A stretch of DNA of 64,000 nucleotides from Phoma sp. XZ068. Its lineage: Eukaryota; Ascomycota; Dothideomycetes; Pleosporales; Didymellaceae. Both the position numbers and the translations under genes were made by a program. Of the stretch, positions 44,894-54,908 are shown one piece after another. The notes beneath the pieces are model-generated. The model was not told the DNA's origin. It saw nothing but the letters and a program-made list of their open reading frames with translations, and made no database searches. The DNA lies in NCBI GenBank assembly GCA_004835665.1, contig RBKR01000012.1, positions 1,302,001 through 1,366,000 of the forward strand, given 5' to 3'. The first letter of the stretch is position 1. Each line of letters opens with the position of its first letter.

Positions 44894-47295
44894 ATGGATC
44901 CACTGTCGATTGCTTCTGGTATTATCGCCGTGCTGACCGCTTCCGGTCATACATTGCAGGGCCTGGAAAAACTATGGGATCTTCGACATCGTGACCAGGA
45001 GTATATGGGTCTCTGGAATCAGGTCCGATAGCCACATACGCCTGGTGATGTTTTTGTTGACTCTCGCATAGATCAACGGTTTGCGTGCCCTGCTGGGAAG
45101 TACAGAGATTGCACTGCGCCATATCAGAGCCAATGAATGCGGTTCAGAAAGGATACAAGACTGCTTAACCCACATTGACTGGCTTGTCGAAGATGCGATA
45201 TTAGTCTTCGCTAAGCTGGAACGAGTGGCCCAACAGTTGAAGCAGAAAAAGGGCATAATTTCTACAGACTCACCTTCGAAGAGAGGTTGGCTGCGACGAA
45301 AATCTAGGGTCGTTCAAATGATGTCGCAAGTGTCGGCTTTGGTGGCTTCGCTGACTGCAGCCTTGACAGTCTTACAGGGCTTCCAAACATCGACAAGCAC
45401 ACAGCAGACATCTAGCAAGGTAGACATGGTATTGTCCAAGGTGGAATTGATGGAACGGAACTCGACACAACCCAGCTCTAATTTGCCCCTGGACGCACAA
45501 ATCTTGTCTGTCTTGCAGAGATTTGAAGAAGTGGAAAGAAGACGACTGGAAGAGGGGCAACCTGCCTCAACTGATAAGACTGTCACCCGACGGTCTTCCA
45601 CAGCATCGTTTCACTCAGCTCATTCCAGCTCGTCCGACTCATCCGGAACCCTGATTTCCGTCAGCGGTACTCTGATGGCTTCGCAAGAGTGTGGGGCCTT
45701 TTGCCCATGTCGCTGCCATGTGAACGTGCAGTCAAAGATTCCGTGGTGGTTGACACAATTGTTTGGATCCATGACATGGCATGGAAATGGATCGATTCTA
45801 CTCAATCGTCAATCGTGCAACAACAAAACCTGCCAAAGAAGTGGCAGTACGCGGGTACAACTCTCCTATGTCGCTCCGGCATGGTCCTTTTTCCAGAACT
45901 TCAAGGTCTTGGTAACGTCTGAAGTCATCGGCCAAGCAGGTCCATCATTTCACATTCACTTGCCCAATACTATACCTAACCAAGCTATCATATGGAGTTT
46001 GATTGAGCTAGGCAATGTCTCAAAGATAAGGGTGATGTTGAGTCAGGGCGAGGCATCAGCACGCGATATATCTCCTCGTGGCGTCTCACTTTTGAAGGTA
46101 AGTGCTCATGGGCGTGATAACTCGTGCGATGCTGACCGCGAAAACAGTATGCTGCAATTAAGGGCCAGAACGAGGTATATTCTTGTCTGTTATCTCAAGG
46201 AGCGGATCCGTTCCTCCGCGACCACCAGGGCGTGTAAGTCAATTTCAGGGAGCTAAAAAACTAAACTGACCACAACCTAGCATGGCTGTTCAGCCAGGTG
46301 TCGATCGCGCGCTGAGTGGCACATACCTCGACCGTAATGCCAGCGGCACGGGTCAATTGTCACATACTCTCTTCGTGAGCAGTGACATTCTGGATCAGCA
46401 GGGCTTCACAATCCTACATCTCATTGTTCTTGGTCTACGCTCCCTCGACTTGGAAATGATCCTCAAACACTGCCCCATCGACACCGACTCCCCAGACGCC
46501 AACGGCCGGTCGCCACTCCTGTGGGCATCCTGGAGAGGTGACCTAAACAACGTCATCCTCCTCCTCAAGTACAGTGCGGACATCAACAAGGCCGACAACC
46601 AGAGCTGGACGCCACTAGCGCGAGCCTCAAAGGCCGGCCACATCGACACTGTGCGCTGGCTTCTCGAAGCCAGCGCTTCACTGACGATAGCGACAGCACA
46701 AGGCTTCCAACCAATTCACCACGCCAGCGATAACAAAACGTGTGGTCATCTCGTCGTAGACCTCCTTCTCTCTCACGGCGCAGATCCAAATGCTCCCAGC
46801 ACGTCTCATGGCACACCGCTCCATAACGCTGCTAACCGTGGTTCCGTGGAAACAATCAGATGCCTGATATCGCACGACTCGGACATTAATGCCACAGATG
46901 CAGATGGCGACACGCCCGCCATGCTCGCGCTGCTGTGTTGGAACGAAGCCGCGTTCCTCTATCTAGCTTCTGCCGGCGCTCGCCTCGATATCGCCCGGAA
47001 GAGCGGTCACAGCGTCGTCCACGTCGCTGTTTGGGGTGCTTCAACAAAAGTTTGGGATCTACTCACTTCGTACGCAGAGGCGGGGCGGCTACAGAATGTC
47101 AATGTTGATGTGCTGCATCGAGGCCACGATCTCCACTCGTGCTTTGAGACATGTCGGGGGCTGTGGTATACAGGCCCACGGGACTTGGAGGTCGAGAGGA
47201 CGAAGTTGAAGAGGACGATAGCAGCGTTTGTAAAGCGGGAGCAGTGCATGATGGAGCGGAAACCGTTGCACCGTGTGGATAGCGTGATGGCTTAG
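44894..47295 (+). CDS. Ankyrin-repeat protein with fungal STAND-type N-terminal domain
   Basis: Exons 44894..45022, 45072..46097, 46148..46233 and 46281..47295; 751 residues. The N-terminus (MDPLSIASGIIAVLTASGHT, then LRALLGSTEIALRHI) is a helical domain of the kind that heads fungal NLR-like proteins. A coiled or low-complexity middle follows. From about residue 390 to the end is a set of at least five ankyrin repeats, for example NGRSPLLWASWRGDLNNVIL, QSWTPLARASKAGHIDTVRW, GTPLHNAANRGSVETIRCL and DGDTPAMLALLCWNEAAFLY, the first interrupted by the exon 3/4 junction (LLSQGADPFLRDHQG). The first intron has a weak donor (GTCCGA), so exon 1 is the least certain part. No NACHT domain. Possibly a non-self recognition or signalling protein; function unknown. 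Confidence 0.8.
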
Positions 47296-47678
47296 TTTCA
47301 TAAATTTACCTCGCAAAGCCTTGAGCTCCAAATGTACGAACGGTTTCTTATCGAATATCAAGATAGCTGCATCTGCCGCTCATCTCCACCATGGTGCCGG
47401 TGAGGGGTATAAAAACTCGTCCCGCCTGAGACTTACACCGCACATACTGGTGAATCTAGAAATTCCCTTGCATCCACTTAAGCTTGATGTGACAAGGCTC
47501 AAGAGCTAGCTTCGATATATATAGCCTCCCTCTTGCTGAACCACATCTTTGGCCAGCTCTTCCTTTTTATCCATATTGATTCTTGTATAACTATATTTTC
47601 TATACATCCTATGCCTACTTCCGTCTCATCTCACCATTCTACACAGCTCAACAAGCTAGCAAGAAAACGCCAAAAGCA

Positions 47679-47731
<53 letters not shown>

Positions 47732-48323
47732 ACTATCACTATAAAATTTAATCCGCCGAGCAGTGTTTCAACACCCGTCCCTCCATGTATTATATAACCC
47801 ACCTCTCTCGCTCCATCCAAACAAATCACACTCTACCAACGCGACGTGTTCTCACCTATCAAAGCCCATAACCAGTATCTTCACAAGAACTCAAAATAGC
47901 AAAAGACGACATACTATCCCAAATCCTTCACGAGCTACACCAGCCAAACTGCTAGCAGGACTGCAAACGCAAATCAGACGCCGTGATACACTCCACCAGA
48001 CTCGAACACCTGGAGAGGGAGGGGGGACGGGAGGGTCAGCTGCGCATGGCCGTCTGGTGAGGTGGGGTGGAGAGGTGCGACGAGATGGCTGTGGTAGCGT
48101 ATCTGCAGATGCAGAATTGGTGAATTTGATTCATCTATGGTTAAGGTTTAGGTATAGATTCGTGGTGGTGTTTGTATTCGTGCTTCACACCTACACGGAG
48201 GTAGAATCCAACATGCCTCCCTCGCATTGTCTAACGTGCCTCCTTTTCTTCACTCGTTTCACTTCGGTCTTGCTCTATTGTTGAACTACGTTTCGTTCCA
48301 TCATCTCACTTCGCTTAGTCCGC
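47296..48323. other. Intergenic spacer between convergent ankyrin and F-box genes
   Basis: 1.03 kb with no supported gene. Contains the (ACT)17 microsatellite. An open frame over 47763-48284 lacks an ATG start and any recognisable sequence. Confidence 0.45.
47680..47730. repeat. (ACT)17 trinucleotide microsatellite
   Basis: A perfect run of 17 ACT units (51 bp), flanked by GCAC and AACTATC. Non-coding, so length changes should be neutral; a likely polymorphic marker. Confidence 0.95.
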
Positions 48324-49658
48324 TCACTTCCGAGCAATGCCCGCCCTCCTTTCAATATACTTCCAAATGGCGCGACACTCCTTCTCCTGATCGCGCTGCT
48401 GGTCGCGCTTCTTGTCGCGCTGCCAGGAGTAGGTTAGGGTATCCCAATCGGTTGATAGCAGCCCGGTGTTCAAACCCAGTTCACCACACTCAAACAGCTC
48501 AGACCGATCGCTCCGCTCACCACGCCAGCCCCGCACATCCTGCTCGCTGCACTCCCACCCTGCACTCCGCTCAAACGCCTCTCTCACACCCTCTCCCCTT
48601 TCCCCTCCCCTTTCCTCTCTCCCAGCCCCTTCCGCACCGCCTAAATAAACCCCGTGCCGCCTCCACCCGGCCTCAAACGGACTTCCCCCCTTCCCCAAAT
48701 CCCTCCACACCTGCACCTCAACCCTCATAAACGCCCCCACCGCACTCCTCGGCACCTCATAACACCTCACACTCCACTCGCTCTTACACCCATCGCAGCG
48801 CTGCGCACCAAGCACGCGCCACCCCCTCCTCACGACATTATCCAGCGCGGCCATAAGCCCGGAGTGTCCGTTGGGACTATTGCGGTGTTGTGTCAGTAGT
48901 GGAGGGATCTGGGGCCAGAGGTGGTCAAGCAGGGATTTATGCTGTGTTGTCCATGTGGGGAGGAGGATTGAGAGGGAGGAGTGGATGAGGAAGTGTGAGG
49001 TTTGCGATATGCGGGATGAGGTGGTTAGGGAGGTTTGCACGGGCGTGTGGAAGAGTGTTATACTCCCTGTTTTCCTATGGGAGAAGGATTGCAGAGGGAG
49101 GCCGTGGGCGGGGCCGTGGGTGTGTGCCGCGAGGGCGAGACGGATGTGATGGTATCGTAGTGTGTAGCCTTGGCCATCGGAGAGGTAGCTGTTGTATTCT
49201 GCGCAGGGGTGGTGGAGAGAAGGGGATGGAGCGGTGGGAGTGTCGGCCGCGGTCCACGCGTGGAATTTGTCGCACCATGCGCAGTGCCAGGCTCCGGGGA
49301 GTGCGCGCTCGATGGTTTCTTCCAGCCGGTCACGTGCGTCGAAGCGTGAGGGCGAGGAGGAGATGTAGGTTGAGAGCCGTTTTGTGCCGACGGCGTAGCA
49401 GATTTGGCGGCTGCTTAGGCTGAATTTGGCGGCTGAGGCGTCGTCTAGGTAGCTGACGATGTGCTGCAGGATTTCGAATGGGAGGTTCAGGAGAGGCGTT
49501 CTTGGCGTGGTGAACTCTGGCTTCAGGGTGGCTGCCATGTAGTCCACTGAATCGGTGCTGGTCCTGGGTGTAGTGTGGCTTGATGCTGAGGAGAAGGCGG
49601 ACGATGTTGAGCGGGAGGAGCAGCTGCTGGAGGTGCGGTGGAGGTTGAAGAAACCCAT
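48324..49658 (-). CDS. F-box domain protein
   Basis: Single exon, 444 residues. A Ser/Thr-rich leader (residues 1-50) precedes an F-box at about 56-95 (LLNLPFEILQHIVSYLDDAS, then AKFSLSSRQICYAVGTKRL), which would bind Skp1 in an SCF ubiquitin ligase. C-terminal to it are Cys pairs (CAWCDKFHAW and RCDGCKSEW) that may bind zinc, without a family I can name. The region after about 330 is Arg/Glu/Gly-rich and disordered (for example GAGREERGGERGEG). Substrate unknown. Codon use and GC-skewed third positions make the opposite strand look open over the same stretch. Confidence 0.78.
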   Translation of the reverse strand: MGFFNLHRTSSSCSSRSTSSAFSSASSHTTPRTSTDSVDYMAATLKPEFTTPRTPLLNLPFEILQHIVSYLDDASAAKFSLSSRQICYAVGTKRLSTYISSSPSRFDARDRLEETIERALPGAWHCAWCDKFHAWTAADTPTAPSPSLHHPCAEYNSYLSDGQGYTLRYHHIRLALAAHTHGPAHGLPLQSFSHRKTGSITLFHTPVQTSLTTSSRISQTSHFLIHSSLSILLPTWTTQHKSLLDHLWPQIPPLLTQHRNSPNGHSGLMAALDNVVRRGWRVLGAQRCDGCKSEWSVRCYEVPRSAVGAFMRVEVQVWRDLGKGGSPFEAGWRRHGVYLGGAEGAGREERGGERGEGVREAFERSAGWECSEQDVRGWRGERSDRSELFECGELGLNTGLLSTDWDTLTYSWQRDKKRDQQRDQEKECRAIWKYIERRAGIARK

Positions 49659-50506
49659 ACTGAATACGATTTCCTAGCTCTTTCTGGTTTACGATCCCCC
49701 GGATTCTATTCTTCGACTTGTCAAACTTTCTGGTGCAGAAGGGTCGAACGACTGCGAAGTGTTATGTGGTGGTCAAAAACGATATAAAATCTTCATACAA
49801 CTACCAAGTCTTCACAACACAAAGTTCCAGTGCGTGTTATATCAAGAATGGTGGTTTGAGATCAAGTTTTGACGTGCAACAAAAACCAACCAAGTGACCC
49901 CCAACAACGCCGCCAACGTCTTGTCATGCCGACCAAGTTCAAAACCCTGACAGATGACAACGCCATGGGTACAGTCACACGTGGCTAGTGAAACTAGTGC
50001 CCTAAAACCAGGCACGCGGCCGTGTCAGCGATGGGTGGCGGTGAGATGCAACGGCTCACAACGGCCAGGGATGGGGCGGTGCCCGAAACATTCACATGAT
50101 GAACGTGCGCTAACCAAGTGGGGTTGGCGCACTCGGCAGAGCTGCTGGATGTCGAGACTCAACCAATACGCATCGGAAGGAGATAAAACGACGGTGGAAT
50201 AGAGATAAGATATGCAGTGATGTGATTGCGTGTAATGGCGTCGTAATGACTGCCGAACGCTATGCTCGCTGAAATAGAAATGTGAAATGAACAGAAGTTC
50301 CCATAAACGGCGCGACGCGCCCCCGTAATCCCGAGCTCTTTCTGATAGGTATAATACAAGTGCGCCTGCAGGTCCATATCAGGACCGAATTATTACGTCA
50401 TTACCTGCTGTTCGGTCGTTATCGTCGCCAAACATGCTTCGCACCTGTAGGTCTTCAAATCAACGTCTGCGTACGATTTTGAATCAACGCGTTCTGCATG
50501 ACGAGT
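49659..50506. other. Intergenic spacer between the F-box gene and KEI1
   Basis: 848 bp: F-box promoter (left) and KEI1 3' flank (right). No RNA gene, repeat or supported coding region. Confidence 0.4.
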
Positions 50507-51554
50507 CTATCGCACAATCTGCAGGTTGGCGAGCTGTGGCACTGGCGGGCCGGTACCACTCCTGCGTCGCCTCTCGCGCTCGCTGAAGCCAACGGGCTGC
50601 TCAAGCTGCGTGTTCTTCCTAAACTTGCCGCCAACAGAATGCTGCCACTCGTTCTCGCCGTCAGCACCAAGCCAGAACTTGGGCGCACCGCTGAGCATGA
50701 CACGACCGAGCTTGCCCTTCCAGCCGTCGCCCTGCTCCTTGCCCTCGAGGAATGGGTTCTCGGCAAGGTCAGCCGCAGTGGTCTGCATCTCGTTCGAGCT
50801 GTACCACCCAGCAGAGGCAGCGTGAGCAGCGATGTGTTGGCGCAGGCACTGACGCGCGAAAGCCAGCATGACGAAGACGAAGTATACGCGCAGAGCCCAG
50901 AAGCCGGAAATCAGGGAGATGCTCATGATGCTGCCGCTCTGGAAGACGGCATTTCCAAGACCAGCACCAACGCCCGGTGCGCCGTGCTGAGGGACGCCTC
51001 CAGCGATGGCGCTCTGGCCTCCTGTGACGCCGCCGGAGGGTGAGGCGACGACGTTGACCTCGGAGACGTTGTGCTTGGGGCTTGTGAAGCCGGCGGTGTC
51101 GGAGATGCCTTGCTGGCCGGGAATGGGTGTCTGATCGTCAGGGTGAGCGGCGAGCGTGTAGAACCAGGCGACGCCAAAGAAGGCCGTGTACAGGGCGTTG
51201 ACGACCGAGTCGAGCGCGTAGAGATGGGCGAGGAGGACAGTCTCAAAGGGGCTCTGCAACCGGATGTGCCTGTAAAGGAAGCATGTGGCGAAGAGTGCGA
51301 GGGTCGAGTAGATGTACATGGAGAGTTGGAAGCCGTCGATGGATGCGCCGGTGATGATGGCCAGGAGACCGTAGAGCCCAGAGACCTTGTTGATGACCTG
51401 CAGGTAGGTGATGATCTCCGCGCCGGTGCGCAGGGACATTTTCTGGAGGAACGTCTGCATGCATCGTCAGTATCAATGCTATGGCTGATGTTGTGCTTGA
51501 GCTATGACATACCCGTGGGCGCGGGATCTCGAAGATGTGGGAAGGCGCCATCAT
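50507..51554 (-). CDS. KEI1: Inositol phosphorylceramide synthase regulatory subunit KEI1
   Basis: Exons 51513..51554 and 50507..51454; 329 residues; intron 51455..51512 (GTATGT...TGACG...CAG, phase 0). The 42-nt first exon encodes MMAPSHIFEIPRPR. KEI1 partners with the catalytic subunit Aur1 in the Golgi to make inositol phosphorylceramide, and is needed for its localisation and activity. Family sequence begins at KMSLRTGAEIITYLQVINKV and has about four hydrophobic segments in the first 200 residues (VSGLYGLLAIITGASIDGF, MYIYSTLALFATCFLYRHI, NALYTAFFGVAWFYTLA, SLISGFWALRVYFVFVMLAF). The segment between spans three and four is Gly/Ser-rich and lumenal- or cytosolic-loop-like. The tail is basic and Arg-rich (FSERERRRRSGTGPP). 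Fungal-specific family (DUF1753). Confidence 0.9.
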
Positions 51555-52100
51555 GGCGGCGGTTGCGACCGAGGGGAGCGTGCGAGCGAAGTGAGCCGAC
51601 ACGAGGGCAGCAGGCGGTGACAGGCGGAGCTCTACTACAAGAGCGGCGAATATTCTGCAGCGTAGCGATGTCCTGGAGAGTAGCTGGTAAGACCGTGGGA
51701 GTGCAAACGCGAAGTCCTCTCTCCTCGGGGCTGCAATTCTGTCCGGCGCTTCCGCGCCTCGCCAAGCCTCATCTCGCAAGGCTGACGCCAAGTGGGTCTG
51801 CCGCCTCAGACGTCACTCTACCATTCAACTCAACGGCTCTACCATTCAACTCTATGAGAGTCTACGAGAAATCTCAAATGATCTTTGAGTTACTGAGAGA
51901 TTAGTCTCTAGAAAGGGTAGATATGCAAAGTCGAGAAAAAAGTATGCTGAGATGTACTGGTCCTATTCGGACGAGGTATAGTATTGTAATGTACATGTTT
52001 ACAGTATGTGTACAACTTTGTTCCGTGGTATACCCAGCTTCCTATGCGCCAAAAAATGCTGCAGATGTCGTTGTAGAATACAATGGGTAGTAAGCGGCGA
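51555..52100. promoter_or_regulatory. Intergenic region: KEI1 promoter and SUV3 3' flank
   Basis: 546 bp. A 16-bp sequence CTCTACCATTCAACTC occurs twice, 21 bp apart (about 51816 and 51837), a small tandem duplication. A GACGTCA core sits at about 51809, a candidate CREB/ATF site. Confidence 0.45.
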
Positions 52101-54549
52101 TTACACATTGGCTGATCGCCGCTGCTCTGCCTGAGCATCTTCCGTTACAGCGTCGTCGTCAGCCTTCGCCTCATCGACGAACTCATCCGGGTACTCGTCG
52201 ACGTCGTCTCTTGCCGGGGAGTCTTCCGCAAAGGCAGTCTTGTCGTTGATGATATCCTTAGCCTCCTCAGGCATACCAGGAGGGACGGGAATCTGGGCCT
52301 CGAGCTGGCCGATAGCCTCCTTGGCTTCTTGCTCCCTCAACAACCTGTCGCGATCACGCTTCTCCTTTTGCTTGAGTCGGAGCTCCGTGTGCGAGAACTC
52401 GGTTAGCGTGCTCTCGATCTGGTCCTCGAGCAGCTTCTTGGTGTAGACTGCGAGTGACCGCGTGGTGAAGACGTTGGGGAAGCGGTAGCTGAGCCAGAGG
52501 TACAGGACGACCATCTTGTGGAGCTGTTCTAGCGAGTAAAGGTATTTTCGGTCACTGCGGGCAGGTTCGTCCATGACGTGGAGGGGTAGGTTCGGCAGGT
52601 CGAGGAGGTTACCAGACTTGCCTTCTGCAATGCATTCTGCGAGGGTGCGCAGAAACACCCGCTCGGCTGGGTCGCGCATATTGCAGGGTGCAGAGGTGAT
52701 CATGATACGCTCTTGAATACTGAGGTTCCTTACCATGTGGATTGTGTCAGCGATGGCGAGCTGTTCCTTCAGGCCGCAGAGGTGGAAGCGTGGATGGATC
52801 TCGGAGATTTCGTGGAGACGGAGGAGGATGTAGCTGAAGGGCGTGCCCGGGGGGAAGTAGTTGGCGAAGCGCTCGACAATGAGCGAAGGAGGAAACAGGC
52901 CGGCAGTCGTGATCGGCTCGGGCTCGCGTTGCATGCCGTATTTGAGGCCTTCAAGATCGACTTGGTCGAGCGTGGTGCACCACCCCACTATCTTTTCTTT
53001 CGGTGCGGCTGGGGTCTCTCCCTCGGCAGTGGGTGTGTTGTCGCTCGCGGCGTCTGCAGCGGTCTTGTAGCGGCCGGCGCGACCAGCAATCTGCTTGATT
53101 TCGGATACCTGCAGGGGCATGTACTTGACGCCGTTGCTCTTCATGGTCGACTCGAAGACGACACGCTTGATAGCCCTAGAAAATGTCAGTTGTGTTCGGG
53201 TGAAGCTCTGCAAAGACGTACAAGTTCAGACCCATGCCAATGGCATCACTGGCGACGAGGTAGTCGTATTCGTTGTCTGGGTCGTTGAACAGTCGAGCTT
53301 GCTGGGCCCTTGTCTCTGGCGGCAGACTGCCGTAAACAATAGCACATTTCTTGCCAGTCCTTTTCTCGATCTCGCGTCGCAGGGCGTGGATGGCGACGAT
53401 GCTGAAAGCTACAACGCAATCACCCTTTTCCAACTTGTCCAACTTACCCATCAAGCTTTGTGATTGAACCTTGAGGGGTGTCAGGCGTTCGTATTCATGG
53501 ACGTGGACCTCATCGCCGACGAGGGCGCACAGTTCGCGCATGATGTTGACGGTCCTTGCCTCTCCACACAGATGTATCTCGCGTGCCTGCAGGCCGAGGA
53601 AGGCCTGGGTCCATGCCCATCCGCGCTCCGGGTGGTTGATCATCTGGATCTCGTCGATGACGGCAACGTCGAACTTGGTGTTCAGCGGAGCCATCTCGAC
53701 GGTGCAGCTGTACATGGGCGGGGCATCTCCCTCGGGCATGCGTTGTTCCTCGCCGGTGACCAGGGCGCAGGATTTGCCCTTTGCGTTCAGTCGGGTGAAG
53801 ACTTCGTGTGCGAGGAGTCGGAGAGGACCGAGGTAGATGCCGGAATTGGCAGCTTCAAGGCGCTGGAGGGCGTGGTATGTTTTGCCCGAGTTGGTGGGAC
53901 CGACGTGCATGTGGACGACGCGAGGCACCTCTCGGGTGGCAGGATACCATTCGGCAGGATAGCGCAGGTCGGCGACCTCTTTCTGGTTCTCCAGCTCGGC
54001 GTTTGTAAAGCGGCCACCGCATGTCTGGGCGTAGAAGAGATAGCGCAGGCGCGTCTCGAGGGTAGCCTTTCCCCTCTTAGCCTCCTGGGCCAGGTCGAGC
54101 AGCTCTCTGCTGGCCAGCTTCACCCATGCCTGTATCGAGTGCTCGAAGCGGCGCCATTCCGAGTCGAACTGGTCTTGGTCGAGCTGGAGACTGTCGAGGA
54201 AGGCGGGTTCGGTGAACTCTGAGCGGAGTTTGTCGAGCTTGGCGCCGACTGTCTCGCGAAGGGTAGGATGATTTCTTGCGCCAAATGTGAGGGGGCCGGG
54301 GCTTGCAGATTTGGGCGGTCGAGCGTCTCGAGCGTCTCGAGCGTCTCTGCTGCCTCTGCTGCTGCTTCTGTTGCTGCCCTTGGCGGACGTGGTTCGGTGT
54401 GCGACGTGGATCTGGGGGACGTGATGCAGTTGTGACGGCTGGGCGAGGCGCTGCAGCGGTGATGGGGGGGCGAGGCGTGGCGGCGCTGGACGGCGGGCAA
54501 AGGCGCAGAGCAGACACAGCGAGTTGCGCCGCGCGGGCAATGCAGGCAT
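52101..54549 (-). CDS. SUV3: Mitochondrial ATP-dependent RNA helicase SUV3
   Basis: Exons 53222..54549 and 52101..53175; 800 residues; intron 53176..53221 (GTACGT...CTGACATTTTCTAG). SUV3 unwinds RNA for the mitochondrial degradosome together with the Dss1 exoribonuclease. The leader is Arg/Pro/Ala-rich without acidic residues in the first 65 positions, a mitochondrial presequence, and contains a repeated RDA triplet (RDARDARDAR). Helicase motifs follow: Walker A GPTNSGKT (217-224), the Walker B variant DEIQ (299-302), the conserved GPLRLLAHEVF, and motif VI region QIAGRAGR (about 472-478). The C-terminal Suv3-type helical region continues after that, and the last 100 residues are Glu/Lys-rich. 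Head-to-head with SEC1 across 359 bp. Confidence 0.94.
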
Positions 54550-54908
54550 CGAGGAGGTGGGAGCGTGTCGTGTTGCTGCAATTGCGCTGCAGGTTCACGA
54601 CGTCAATGCACAAAAAGTTGGCCAAGCCCGAGTCAGGCAGGGCAGCTAAGGCACCTCCGAGTCGCCGCAGACGGGACAGGGGGCTGCTGGTGCCCGCAAC
54701 ACCACAGGCCTATCAAGCTGCGACAAGCCCCACCTCAAGCTCTCCTCAGTCTCCTGCCAGCACCTGCGCACTCCCAGCCCTTACCAGCAATCACTCCAAT
54801 CTCTGCACCCTCTTGCCAGCAACACCTCTGCCTGCACCTCCCGCCTCTCTGCCAGCAGCCACCACCAGTCGCCCCTCTGCACCCGGCGCGGCAGCCGCCC
54901 CCGCCACG
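54550..54908. promoter_or_regulatory. Bidirectional promoter SUV3 / SEC1
   Basis: 359 bp between the two divergent start codons, CT/CA-rich toward SEC1. No TATA box seen. A reading frame across the whole region is present but is a shadow. Confidence 0.4.

Noticed and set aside
47763..48284. Open frame after the (ACT)17 repeat
   Set aside because: No ATG start, low-complexity translation, no similarity to known proteins.
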